Notes: generated by a model from the letters alone, not told the origin. Positions 53,461 to 61,560 are shown, numbered from the stretch's first letter. The stretch: DNA of 64,000 bases from CAWCKS01 sp963763485 (GCA_963763485.1 CAVXOW010000004.1:1-64000), one strand, 5' to 3'. Translations and numbers: made by a program.

Positions 53461-53823
53461 CTACGGCTTCTTCAGGCAGAGGCCGATAGTCGGCGGCATC
53501 GAGCATTTCGCACCGTCGGGAGCGCCTCCGCTAGGGCAGAATACCGACACCAGCATTTCAGAACTGTCGCAGGCCACGGCGCCGTCAGCCTGAACCGCAC
53601 GTACGTTGCTTGCACTTGGATCTCCCTTCGGCCCGGGTGCGCCCTGCGGTCCCTGAGGCCCTTGCGGACCAGCCGCACCCTGTGGGCCGGGCACGCCCTG
53701 GATACCTTGCGCACCTTGCGGGCCCGCAGGCCCCTGGGGCCCGGTATCGCCTTTAGGGGCGGGTTCGCGGCTACAGCCCGCAAGCAATGATCCAGCGACC
53801 AACAGAATCCAAATCGCGCGCAT
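53461..53823 (-). CDS. lipoprotein with collagen-like Gly-X-Y repeats
   Basis: A 120-residue protein. The start MRAIWILLVAGSLLAGCSRE is a lipoprotein signal with lipobox LAGC (Cys17). Residues about 24-68 are an unbroken series of Gly-X-Y triplets, such as GDTGPQGPAGPQGAQGIQGV, rich in Pro and Gln. The C-terminal part has VACDSSEMLVSVFCPSGGAP with cysteines, a small head domain. Bacterial collagen-like proteins can form triple helices and surface fibres. The length is short for this class. Start 53823; a frame from 53880 extends upstream. Confidence 0.8.
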   Translation of the reverse strand: MRAIWILLVAGSLLAGCSREPAPKGDTGPQGPAGPQGAQGIQGVPGPQGAAGPQGPQGPQGAPGPKGDPSASNVRAVQADGAVACDSSEMLVSVFCPSGGAPDGAKCSMPPTIGLCLKKP

Positions 53824-54225
53824 ATGCCCTACCTCGCTCGTCCAACCGGCACAGCGTGCGGGATTTGCACGAGGAGTCAAGGTCGAACGCTCTACGTGGG
53901 CGATGATGCTTTTCGGCTTCGCTGCTCTCGGCTAGCGACCCCCACGCCAACGAAATCGCAACCGTCTATTTTGAGCCGACCCCCGACGTAACGCCGAGCA
54001 GCGGAGGCATCGTTGTTTCGGATATCAACATTGACGCAAGTGGCTTTGCGGCATTCGGTGTTTCGCTGACGCTACGAAGTCGCGGGCGGCCATCGGGACG
54101 ACAACGAGTTTGAATTGAAGAGCCGCCTTCGGGCGGCTCTTTCGTTGACGAACTTTGCCAGCGCAAACTGACGCGATTGGCACTTAGCGTCAGTTCATGG
54201 GGTGCAGCGACATGTCCGTTGTGCG
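53824..54225. other. interval without a supported gene
   Basis: A plus-strand frame reads EIATVYFEPTPDVTPSSGG and IVVSDINIDASGFAAFGVSL, which looks like part of a protein, but start and continuation are missing. A GAGCCGCC-TTCG-GGCGGCTC hairpin followed by TTT lies at 54120-54139 and may be a terminator of either strand. Confidence 0.4.
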
Positions 54226-54345
54226 GGGAAGACCGGAAGTGATCCCCGCACGGTCAAAACGACGCTTCTGCCCCATAGCAGACATGGTGGCCGCTCAGAA
54301 CACCGCCTGAACGTTGTCGCTCATTCTTCTTCGACGCCGAGCAAT
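54226..54345. repeat. 120-bp direct repeat, copy A (left border of islet)
   Basis: From GGGAAGACCGGAAGTGATCC to TCGACGCCGAGCAAT this matches 58079-58198 with only a few differences, in the same orientation. On the minus strand it encodes the end of the HNH gene (MSDNVQAVF) and the phrase MSAMGQKRRF, the latter a dispersed motif of Bradyrhizobium. Confidence 0.85.
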
Positions 54346-54648
54346 CAGGCGGTTGGTGAAGAGCGTGTGGTGGCGGCCGCACAAGCAGTTGCCGTTGGCC
54401 GGGTCGAGCCGCCGTGCCGGGTTGTCCCGGATCTCTTCGATGTGGTTGGCGAACATCCGCTTCTCCGCTCGATTGCAGCGCTGCCCATTGTCGATCCACT
54501 CGCAGCGGCCGCCGGCGCGACGGATCACGAGTTCGCGCCAGGTCCGGTGCTCTGGGGTGGCGTAAAAGGGATCGGCCCGTTTGTCGGGACCCCTGACGGT
54601 CCTGAGGTCGAACCGTGGCAGCTGAGGCTTCAGCGTTGGCAGCTTCAT
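54295..54648 (-). CDS. HNH endonuclease
   Basis: A 117-residue protein with an HNH nuclease fold: CEWIDNGQRCNRAEKRMFAN, HIEEIRDNPARRLDPANGN and CLCGRHHTLFTNRLIARR, that is, CxxxxxxxC, the catalytic His of ANHIEE, and CxxH. MKLPTLKPQLPRFDLRTVRG precedes it. Such short HNH proteins are found in phages, near terminase genes, and in mobile islets. Start 54648 overlaps the stop of the upstream gene (ATGA), so they are coupled. The last nine residues lie inside the direct repeat. Confidence 0.85.
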   Translation of the reverse strand: MKLPTLKPQLPRFDLRTVRGPDKRADPFYATPEHRTWRELVIRRAGGRCEWIDNGQRCNRAEKRMFANHIEEIRDNPARRLDPANGNCLCGRHHTLFTNRLIARRRRRMSDNVQAVF

Positions 54649-54866
54649 GCTGTGATCAGATCGAGCTCGCAGGTGAAGCGACTCCATGCATGACCATCAT
54701 CCGCCAGGACGAGCCACTGGGCACCACGCACGCCAATGACCTCGCCATCAAACGCGGCACGACCACCAACGCCAATGCTTCGCACGCGATCGCCCATCAG
54801 GAACGGCGACAGCGCTGTGCGCTCACGCCGTTTCGGAATTGCGTGAGCGATCGCATTCATCGGCAT
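54645..54866 (-). CDS. 73-aa small protein coupled with the HNH gene
   Basis: The product MPMNAIAHAIPKRRERTALS continues PFLMGDRVRSIGVGGRAAFD and GEVIGVRGAQWLVLADDGHA, then WSRFTCELDLITA. The second part is a small SH3-like or KOW-like beta barrel in appearance. It overlaps the HNH gene by four bases. Phage genomes often carry such a pair ahead of packaging genes; function unknown. Confidence 0.55.
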   Translation of the reverse strand: MPMNAIAHAIPKRRERTALSPFLMGDRVRSIGVGGRAAFDGEVIGVRGAQWLVLADDGHAWSRFTCELDLITA

Positions 54867-54886
54867 TCCCGGAATAGAAAAAGGCC

Positions 54887-54918
54887 GCCACGGTTGCGTG
54901 ACGGCCTTTGCTCCTCAA
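54887..54918 (-). terminator. Rho-independent terminator after the 35-aa basic peptide gene
   Basis: On the minus strand AAAGGCCGTCACG / CGTGGCGGCCTTT form a stem with a short loop, followed by TTTTTC. It lies 15 bp after the stop of the small gene at 54933. Confidence 0.7.
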
Positions 54919-54932
54919 CCTTGGTCTGCGAC

Positions 54933-55040
54933 CTAGCGCTTGCGCGGCGTTGCCTTGGTCCGTCGCGCGCTGGTCTTCGTCGTCTTGCGCGAAGACGGCT
55001 TCTTCATCGCCGGCTTGCGCTTTGTCGATGATGTTGCCAT
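54933..55040 (-). CDS. 35-aa Lys/Arg-rich peptide
   Basis: From the ATG at 55038-55040 the product is MATSSTKRKPAMKKPSSRKT followed by TKTSARRTKATPRKR and a TAG. Sixteen of 35 residues are Lys or Arg, the rest mostly Ser, Thr, Ala and Pro, like a histone H1 tail or protamine. An AAGGAG ribosome site is six bases upstream and a terminator follows directly, so it is a complete transcription unit. It could bind DNA or RNA, or be an rRNA-type basic protein. Too short for usual gene callers. Confidence 0.6.
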   Translation of the reverse strand: MATSSTKRKPAMKKPSSRKTTKTSARRTKATPRKR

Positions 55041-55217
55041 GACATCTCCTTGCTCAATCGATCGCGTCTGGCGCGACCGGATCGAACAAGAATCACATTC
55101 GCGAATCTGTGTCTATCTCCAGCGACAGTCCGATCTTCCTGTTGAGAAGCCAGCCTGACCGCCCAAAATAGGTTAGCCATCACGGCAACTACTCCTTCAG
55201 CGCGCGGAGACCTCATC

Positions 55218-56021
55218 ATGAGCACCGATGCTCTTGCCGGCCCACAGGCGAAAGTCGAACGGGCCAAACGCCACGTCCAGGAGCTTCAGGTCGCCGTCAA
55301 AGCCTTCCTTGATACCGGCCCCTATGAAGTCCGGGCCGATATCAAAGGTCCTAATCGCGTCACGCGCGTCGCCGTCGTGCCCATCCATATCGCAGGTATC
55401 GCAGGGGACATTCTGCACAACTTGCGAAGTGCCTTTGATCACATCGCATATCGTGCTGTGAGCGTCGGGCTTGGTCAGCCTCCCGCTAAGCCTTGGGAAA
55501 TCGAGTATCCCATCGCCGACAGCGCCAGCGAATATCCGGCCCTGCGAGATCGAAAAGTAAAGGGAGCGAGGAAAGATGCGCTCGATGCAATCGACGCAAC
55601 CAGGCCGTATCGTGGTGGCCAGGATGTCATCTGGCGAATCAACAAGCTCAACAACATCGACAAACATCGCTTCTTGTTGACCGTTGGCTCCGCCTTTAAG
55701 GCAGTGAATTTTAAAAGCGTTTTTGAAACTCACGCTAGAGGATTCAGGTACACTGGAGCTGATGGACTCGAAAGAATGAGCGGGCATGACGTTACCTTCC
55801 CGGATTTCTGGATCAAACCAGCCAACCGCATGTTTCCGCTCAAGGTGGGCGACGAATTGGCCAGCTACAACATTGATCCGGACAAGAAGATGGAGTTTGC
55901 CTTCGACGTAGCGTTCGGCGAGCCTCAAATTGTCGAGGGTGATCCGTTGATCGAAACGCTCCAACACATGATTGATGTAGTCGATGCCTTGTTGCCCTGT
56001 TTTGGGCCATGCCTAACGTGA
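55218..56021 (+). CDS. hypothetical protein with R-x4-H (HEPN-like) motif
   Basis: A 267-residue soluble protein with a GGAG ribosome site eight bases before the ATG. The first half has AKVERAKRHVQELQVAVKAF and ILHNLRSAFDHIAYRAV, where R70-x4-H75 fits the R-x4-H signature of HEPN-type domains. A conserved-looking INKLNNIDKHRFLLTVG follows and the rest is beta-rich (IKPANRMFPLKVGDELASYN). I know the LHxLRSxxDHxA plus NIDKH pattern from widespread hypothetical proteins without assigned function. RNase activity is inference only. Lower GC than the core. Confidence 0.6.
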   Translation: MSTDALAGPQAKVERAKRHVQELQVAVKAFLDTGPYEVRADIKGPNRVTRVAVVPIHIAGIAGDILHNLRSAFDHIAYRAVSVGLGQPPAKPWEIEYPIADSASEYPALRDRKVKGARKDALDAIDATRPYRGGQDVIWRINKLNNIDKHRFLLTVGSAFKAVNFKSVFETHARGFRYTGADGLERMSGHDVTFPDFWIKPANRMFPLKVGDELASYNIDPDKKMEFAFDVAFGEPQIVEGDPLIETLQHMIDVVDALLPCFGPCLT

Positions 56022-56068
56022 GTCCGGCACGTTCGCGCGCTGTCCTGAGATCGAGGCATCGCGATCAG

Positions 56069-56464
56069 TCAGGGCTCTATGCTTTTCGCGGCGATCGCGG
56101 CGCGTTTGGCGTTTCGGCGATCGCGCTTGGCTTGTGCCGCTGCCATCCGTTCCTCGGCGCCGGCGCGGCGTGCTTGCGTGCGCTCAAACTGGTGATCGCG
56201 GCGATCGGCGGGCCGCTTTGCACCGCTGACGCCAGGATCGGCGACGACGTCGACGAGCTCGTACCCCTGGCTTTGGGCGAAGGCTCGGATCGCCTTCTCC
56301 TGCAGCTTGAGGCCGTGGCCGTGAGCCGCCTGTTCCTCGCTGGAGACGCGGATATAGCCGACGGCGTGCGTGGCGATCGCCGCGCGCTCGTCGCTGACCT
56401 GCTTGCGCCGGCGCTGCAGCCTGTCGACGCGCTGTGAGGATGTCACTTCACTTTTCAACGTCAA
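56069..56464 (-). pseudogene. serine recombinase, N-terminal stub
   Basis: The product has HAVGYIRVSSEEQAAHGHGL, KLQEKAIRAFAQSQGYELVD and VVADPGVSGAKRPADR, the start of a resolvase/invertase catalytic domain with the nucleophile Ser in YIRVS. After residue about 88 the family sequence stops and an Arg/Ala-rich tail of foreign frame follows. More than half of the catalytic domain and the DNA-binding part are missing, so it is inactive. It shows that a site-specific element once sat here. Confidence 0.75.
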
Positions 56465-56641
56465 TTTATCGCTCGGAAAACTGAAGTTGCCGCGTTGCTG
56501 AGTCCGTTATTCTGAACGTAATGCGTCAGTGGAAAGTGGGGATAAGCGGCTCTGCGCGATGGCGCCATCATCATCGGCTCGGCTCGGATGGTCTGAGACA
56601 CGTGAAGGATTCGCGTGGCGCAACCGAGATGGAGCACTCGT

Positions 56642-56707
56642 CGTGGCGGCGGAAATACTCACTGGCCTGAGCGCCCTCAAGACCGCGTTCGACCTCGATG
56701 GAACATG
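56642..56707 (+). pseudogene. N-terminal stub of a phage-type small protein
   Basis: A GTG frame reads VAAEILTGLSALKTAFDLDG T and stops. I recall GLSALKTAFDxAKGLKD as the start of short phage- or island-borne hypotheticals, so this is probably a truncated copy. Its end overlaps the start of the next gene. Confidence 0.3.
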
Positions 56708-57630
56708 ATCCCGTCAAATACGCTCTGTGGATCGGGGGTTTCAGTTTGTTCGCCGCGATCTTGTGCGGCCTCTACATCGTCTATGTCAACTCCGGTTCCA
56801 GAAACCTAATGGCCGCCCTATTCGGTCTGTTCGGCGCAGGCGTATTTTTCGCATCGCAAATCTGGTATGAACTCAAAGGCACGACCACATCGAGCGACTT
56901 CGGCGCCGAATATATTGTCGACTATCGAGCAAAGACGATCAAAAGCGCACGCGCATACGATCAGTCGGTCGCGGACCCCTTCGGAGTGTTCCTCGAAAAC
57001 GCCGCGAGTAAAATCTTTGCGGCGGCGGCGCCACCGTTCAAAATCGACGATGACCAGAAAATCGCGCGAGATTTCGCTATGGTCTCGCTCATCTCATACT
57101 TGGTAGATCAGCAGCCAGATTGGCAGCTCGACGCGAGATCCTTCAAGACTGACACCAGGACATCCAGTCAGTTCGTGTCGTTGAGCAAGCCCGACGAGCG
57201 TACTGTGATCACCGTTGGCGACATACGAAAAAAACTCGAGGCGGCGGCCAACATTTTCGCTAGCGCTCCGATTGGAACGACGGAGATTGCTGGAATAGGC
57301 GGGTCAACGCTTTTCCTTCCCCCCAACGGAGCCATAGATGTCAGTACAAATTCCGTAACGCTCCGAAGCGGCGTTGGCAGCATTGTGTTGACCCTTAATC
57401 CGAACCTCTCCTTCACGATGGGAAAGGACCCTCAGGCGGTGGCAAACGCGAGGGCGGCGAAGCAACCTATCGAGGCACTACCAAATGCGGATTCGGATCG
57501 CTTTCGTAAGGTCACTATCGCCGTACGCGCGACCATCGAGTTTGCGGCGCTTCGAGCGCAATCTCCTGATCTCGAGAAGTATAAAAAGTGGACAGATAGA
57601 GTAGTGCAAGGCGTGAAGGCCGGTTTTTGA
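56698..57630 (+). CDS. membrane-anchored hypothetical protein
   Basis: A 310-residue protein with two N-terminal membrane helices, YALWIGGFSLFAAILCGLYI and LMAALFGLFGAGVFFASQIW, then a large soluble part. The latter includes FAMVSLISYLVDQQPDWQLD, ITVGDIRKKLEAAANIFASA and STLFLPPNGAIDVSTNSVTL, with no recognised domain. The two-helix anchor with a sensor-like soluble part recalls membrane components of defence pairs, but no motif confirms this. No ribosome site of note. Lower GC than the core. Confidence 0.6.
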   Translation: MEHDPVKYALWIGGFSLFAAILCGLYIVYVNSGSRNLMAALFGLFGAGVFFASQIWYELKGTTTSSDFGAEYIVDYRAKTIKSARAYDQSVADPFGVFLENAASKIFAAAAPPFKIDDDQKIARDFAMVSLISYLVDQQPDWQLDARSFKTDTRTSSQFVSLSKPDERTVITVGDIRKKLEAAANIFASAPIGTTEIAGIGGSTLFLPPNGAIDVSTNSVTLRSGVGSIVLTLNPNLSFTMGKDPQAVANARAAKQPIEALPNADSDRFRKVTIAVRATIEFAALRAQSPDLEKYKKWTDRVVQGVKAGF

Positions 57631-57774
57631 ATTGGCCGACAGCGCCAATTAATCCGCTATTCTGGGGAGCGCCGAATTCAGCAGAGAAATCGTCGCGCTT
57701 TTGCCGTCCGCGTTGCGGACGTCAGGCGTCCGCGGTGCGGATCAAGCTGCGGCGCGCAGCGCTTTCGCGGGCAT

Positions 57775-58071
57775 AACCACAAGTCCCTGACCTGGGACCG
57801 GGGCAAGGAACTAACGGATCATCGACGCTTTGCGATGGCGACCAACATCGATGTGTATTTTTGCGACCCGCAAAGCCCGTGGCAGCGCGGGACGAACGAG
57901 AATACAAATGGTCTGCTGAGACAGTACTTTCCAAAGGGCACCGACTTGTCGGTGCATTCGCAAGCCCATCTGAATAAAGTGGCTCGCCAGCTAAACGACC
58001 GACCACGTCAGACCTTGCAATTTGAAACGCCTGCAGAGAAATTTAATGCCTGTGTTGCGTCGACCGGTTGA
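57775..58071 (+). pseudogene. IS30-family transposase, C-terminal fragment
   Basis: The frame reads HKSLTWDRGKELTDHRRFAM, then DVYFCDPQSPWQRGTNENTN, GLLRQYFPKGTDLSVHSQAH and LNKVARQLNDRPRQTLQFET. It holds the second catalytic Asp (WDRGKEL) and the Glu of RGTNENTN, but the N-terminal DNA-binding part and first Asp are missing. So it is an inactive remnant. It abuts the right 120-bp direct repeat. Confidence 0.85.
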
Positions 58072-58078
58072 GCCGGCA

Positions 58079-58198
58079 GGGGAAGACCGGAAGTGATCCC
58101 CGCACGGTTAAAACGACGCTTCTGACCCATAGCAGACATGGTGGCCGCTCGGAACACTGCCTGAACGTTGTCGCTCATCTTCTTCGAGGCCGAGCAAT
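58079..58198. repeat. 120-bp direct repeat, copy B (right border of islet)
   Basis: Same orientation as 54226-54345 and nearly identical. It begins eight bases after the IS30 fragment stop and ends at the stop codon of the LLM oxidoreductase gene. Recombination between the copies would delete 3.85 kb. Confidence 0.85.
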
Positions 58199-59040
58199 TA
58201 GAGCGCCGTCACGAGGGCCGCGCCTTCATCGAGCATGGGCAAAATCGCGTCTCGGGGCTTGGTCGGAAGCATCAGGACCACGCGGTCAACGCCGGCGTCA
58301 CGGTAGCGTTTTAGCGTCTCTAAATCTCGCGGCGCCCCGAAGACGTCAACGGAGAGCGACGCGGGATCGCGACCAGCGTCCCTTGCCATTTGACGGAATT
58401 GCGGCAGCACCTCGAGTGGGTCCAGCGCGCGCCCGCCGATCGGAATCCAGCCGTCGCCGTAGGCGATCGCCCGTCTTGCTGCGTGGGGAAATGCGCCCCC
58501 AACAACGATGGGCGGGTGAGGTTTTTGCACCGGTTTGGGCCACTGCATCATGGGTTCGAACTTGACAAATTCGCCGTCGAATGCCGCCGTCGACTTCGTC
58601 CAGATTTGCTTCATCGCCTCGATCCGCTCACGCATCAACTTGAAGCGGGTTGCAAACGCAGTGCCGTGATTGGCCATCTCCTCCTCGTTCCAACCCCCGC
58701 CAATGCCGAAAATGAACCGGCCCGAGGAAAGCCGGTCGATGGTCGATACCTCCTTGGCGGTGTGAATTGGATCGCGCTCGACGACAAGACAGATCCCCGT
58801 CGCAAGCTTGATGGTTTTCGTCACCGCGGCAGCAGCGGCGAGCGACAGGAACGGATCGTAGCTTTCGTAATAGTACTTCGGTAGCTCAGCGCCGCCGGGC
58901 CACGGCGATTTGCGACTGGTGGGAATGTGACTGTGCTCCGGCAACCACAATAACTCGTAACCTCGCGCCTCCGCCTCCACGGCAAGGTCTTGCGGCGGAA
59001 TCGAGTAATCCGTCGGAAACATCGTAAGCCCGATATGCAT
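58198..59040 (-). CDS. LLM-class flavin/F420-dependent oxidoreductase
   Basis: A 280-residue TIM-barrel protein of the luciferase-like monooxygenase class. Marks are MHIGLTMFPTDYSIPPQDLA, YELLWLPEHSHIPTSRKSPW, AAAVTKTIKLATGICLVVER and FGIGGGWNEEEMANHGTAFA, followed by RMREERIEAMKQIWTKS-like and PHPPIVVGGAFPHAARRAIA. Such enzymes use FMNH2 or reduced F420; the pattern IPTSR...PGG is close to the TIGR03619 group, often F420-dependent. The stop lies at the edge of the right direct repeat, so the C-terminus may be slightly altered. Confidence 0.88.
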   Translation of the reverse strand: MHIGLTMFPTDYSIPPQDLAVEAEARGYELLWLPEHSHIPTSRKSPWPGGAELPKYYYESYDPFLSLAAAAAVTKTIKLATGICLVVERDPIHTAKEVSTIDRLSSGRFIFGIGGGWNEEEMANHGTAFATRFKLMRERIEAMKQIWTKSTAAFDGEFVKFEPMMQWPKPVQKPHPPIVVGGAFPHAARRAIAYGDGWIPIGGRALDPLEVLPQFRQMARDAGRDPASLSVDVFGAPRDLETLKRYRDAGVDRVVLMLPTKPRDAILPMLDEGAALVTAL

Positions 59041-59285
59041 GTTCAGTGCTCCTCGGTTGCGGCCGGGCTCTCCATCACACGCGACCGCACGTGATAGTCG
59101 CCACATCAGGCGCGCGAACTAAAGTCCTCGTCAACTGTATCAGAGAACTAAGCAGACGTACCGCTGTTTGTCGCAACGCTGGCCCTCATCGCAGCGAAGG
59201 CTTGTCGAGCTTCGCGCGTCGAGCGGGATTACAGATCTCGGAGTGCGACGATCGGGACTTACGCCATTACGAGTCGCAACGGCCT

Positions 59286-59744
59286 CTAGGCTTGACCATC
59301 ATAGCCGGCCTCGTCCGCGCTCACGGACAGGTTGCCCCAGCTCGTCACCCGCTCCAGGCGGACCGCGATGACGGGCCGTTCGGCGATCTGCATAGCCGCC
59401 AACTGGCGGTACCGAGAGCGTAGCAGTTCCTGCGCGCGATCGTGCTCCGTCCCGGCGCGCAGGATCTCAGCCCGTCCGCGCAACATCACCCAGCCAAGCC
59501 GGGTCCAGTCATCGTCGTACCGATCAACCACGATAGCGACCATCGGGTTGCGCTCGATGTTGCGGACGCGCTTGAGTGCTGGTCCAGCCACGCGCTTCGG
59601 CTTCTCGTCGATGGTGATGTAAAGGCTGCCTTGCGAAATCGTAAAGCACACCGGCACGACATGCGGAATGGCCCGGCTATCGGCCGTGGCAAGATGCCCG
59701 ACCCGTCGCGTCAACAAGAACCTGCGTTCGTGGTCTGACAGCAC
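59286..59744 (-). CDS. PPOX-class flavin/F420-dependent enzyme (TIGR03668-like)
   Basis: A split-barrel protein of about 152 residues. VLSDHERRFLLTRRVGHLAT, SRAIPHVVPVCFTISQGSLY, DEKPKRVAGPALKRVRNIER, NPMVAIVVDRYDDDWTRLGW and VMLRGRAEILRAGTEHD are typical of the pyridoxamine-oxidase-like F420-type proteins. The GTG at 59744 is the best fit to family length; the frame continues to 59981 with arginine-rich sequence that is probably not translated. It sits 245 bp from the LLM-class gene in the same direction, and both may use the same cofactor. The 59745-60115 stretch upstream shows no gene. Confidence 0.75.
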   Translation of the reverse strand: MLSDHERRFLLTRRVGHLATADSRAIPHVVPVCFTISQGSLYITIDEKPKRVAGPALKRVRNIERNPMVAIVVDRYDDDWTRLGWVMLRGRAEILRAGTEHDRAQELLRSRYRQLAAMQIAERPVIAVRLERVTSWGNLSVSADEAGYDGQA

Positions 59745-60115
59745 GTGAAGGTCCGCCGCGCGATGACCGTCAATTGCGCCGATACTGCACGGCTTGGCGC
59801 GACTTCGCCACCAAGGAATCGGCGCTCGACCAAATGTCGGCAGGCGTGCCGGCGTGATTCGAAACGTCGGTCGCGTATCTCCTCGCTTGGCCCCTCGCCG
59901 ATCGGCAGCGCCGGGGCAGCGGGTTCGCAGATCCGAATTCTTCGTCCCGAATGTTTGGCAGCTAACCAGGGCAGCTGGCAATCCGCCGTCACAAGCCGAG
60001 AATTAACGATTGCTAAGGAATTCAATAATAATTGTCATTCTGCGGAAATTGGGCCGCAGAGAATCCGAGTTGCGCCGCCTGGTCGCGCGCCGTGCCGTTC
60101 CCGGCGGGGTATTTT

Positions 60116-61285
60116 ATGTCGGAAGCATCGCCAGCGTTGCTGATTGCAGACCTTGAAGGCGCCATGCTTCATGGGCCGCCGTCGCGGTTGGCCGCGATGC
60201 TGCGACAGGTCACTCAACTTTTTCTCGCAGCGGCCGATCAGCTCAACGACAATCAGATCGGCGTGTTTGACGAGGTGCTGGTACGCCTGATCGAATCCGC
60301 CGAGACCTGCTCGCTCGTCGAGCTGGCCACGACATTGTCGGCCCTGAGCGCGGCGCCGACCGTCGTGGTGCGCCGGCTGGCTCGTCACGCCGAGGTCGAG
60401 GTCGCGGCGCCCATGCTCGCAATCTCATGCCACTTGTCCGAACGCGATTTGACCGAGATTGCGATGAGCCGCAGCCGGGGTCATCTGCTGGCGATTGCAC
60501 GGCGCAAGGCTTTGAGCGAAGCGCTCACCGATATCCTGATCGGCCGCGGCGACACCGACGTCTGGAAGGCGCTGGCGAACAACGGTGATGCGAAGTTTTC
60601 GGAGAATGGCTATGCCATTTTGGTCTCGAAGGCCAAGAAGGATGCCGAGCTGGCCCAGAGCCTCGCACTGCGTGGCGACATTCCAGCAGCATTGCTGCAG
60701 CAGTTGCTCAAGCAAACGTCACATGCGGTCAGGGTTCGCCTCTTGAAGGTCGCCCCTCCGGAGACCGCCGAAAAACTCCGGACCGTGATTGCCGCCGTCG
60801 TTGGCGAGACCGAGGCTGGCGCACCAAAGCCGTTTGACCTTGGCCAGGCTGAACAGGTGGTTCACCAACTCAGTCGCGCCGGCAGGCTTGTCGACCAAAC
60901 GGTCAAGCGTTTTGCGATCGACGGCGAGATGGCCAAAGTCGTGGCGGCGCTGGCGCTGCTGTCGTCAGTGAAGACCGAAGCGATCGTGCCGCTGCTGCAC
61001 AATGCGCGGCCGGACGGCCTGATTGTCGCCACGCGCGCCAGCCGTCTCGACTGGTCCACGGCGAGCATGATTCTGCGCAACCGTCGACCGGGTTCGTCAC
61101 CCACCGAAGCGGAGCTGACAACTGGCAAGGCCGCTTTTGATTCGTTGCAGGTGTCCGCGGCGCAGCGCGCGATACGGTTCTGGGCGGAACGCGACAGCGT
61201 CAAAGTGAAGTGGACCTACAGCAGTCGCGAAACGCCGGTTCAGCAAATACAACTCTCGAAGAATCAGGAGTTGGTCATCATCTAA
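60116..61285 (+). CDS. DUF2336 family protein
   Basis: A 389-residue all-helical protein with HEAT-like repeats. Visible are LAAMLRQVTQLFLAAADQLN, VFDEVLVRLIESAETCSLVE, LARHAEVEVAAPMLAISCHL, LLAIARRKALSEALTDILIG and VSKAKKDAELAQSLALRGDI, which fit DUF2336, abundant in Bradyrhizobium. Function unknown. The start at 60116 gives the usual MSEASPALL opening. An AT-rich stretch at 60000-60045 (AATAATAATTGTCATT) may hold its promoter. Confidence 0.85.
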   Translation: MSEASPALLIADLEGAMLHGPPSRLAAMLRQVTQLFLAAADQLNDNQIGVFDEVLVRLIESAETCSLVELATTLSALSAAPTVVVRRLARHAEVEVAAPMLAISCHLSERDLTEIAMSRSRGHLLAIARRKALSEALTDILIGRGDTDVWKALANNGDAKFSENGYAILVSKAKKDAELAQSLALRGDIPAALLQQLLKQTSHAVRVRLLKVAPPETAEKLRTVIAAVVGETEAGAPKPFDLGQAEQVVHQLSRAGRLVDQTVKRFAIDGEMAKVVAALALLSSVKTEAIVPLLHNARPDGLIVATRASRLDWSTASMILRNRRPGSSPTEAELTTGKAAFDSLQVSAAQRAIRFWAERDSVKVKWTYSSRETPVQQIQLSKNQELVII

Positions 61286-61324
61286 AGCGCGACGGGATTA
61301 GATTAAATCACCATCGCGCTTTGG

Positions 61325-61412
61325 CCTTTTGATTGAGCATGATCTTTTCGGAAAACCGGTATCCACCCCCGATCAAGTCGAGGGCATGCTTTTCCGGATC
61401 ATGCTCTAGCCG
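61325..61412. repeat. dispersed palindromic repeat (GAGCATGATC type)
   Basis: GAGCATGATCTTTTCGGAAA and TTTTCCGGATCATGCTC are the arms, with ACCGGTATCC between. Related to the repeat at 19883-19932. Common intergenic element in Bradyrhizobium. Confidence 0.7.
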
Positions 61413-61560
61413 GGGCAAGTTGCGCACGCTCTGAAACGTCGGCCGAAGCGCGCTCCACCACGCCAAAGAGCTGACATCCGCGATTTGGCATTTCGCCGTC
61501 AGCAGCGGTGCTGTAGGCTCGGCTCGCACGAGTGGTTTCTTGCTTGCCGAGGTAGGCAAC

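Noticed and set aside
56009..56437. A 142-codon plus-strand frame after the R-x4-H gene
   Set aside because: Antisense to the serine-recombinase stub, whose YIRVS and DPGVSGA motifs are clear.
54226..58198. Complete prophage or active integrative element
   Set aside because: No integrase, capsid, portal or terminase gene was seen, and the recombinase is only a stub; at most it is a decayed islet.
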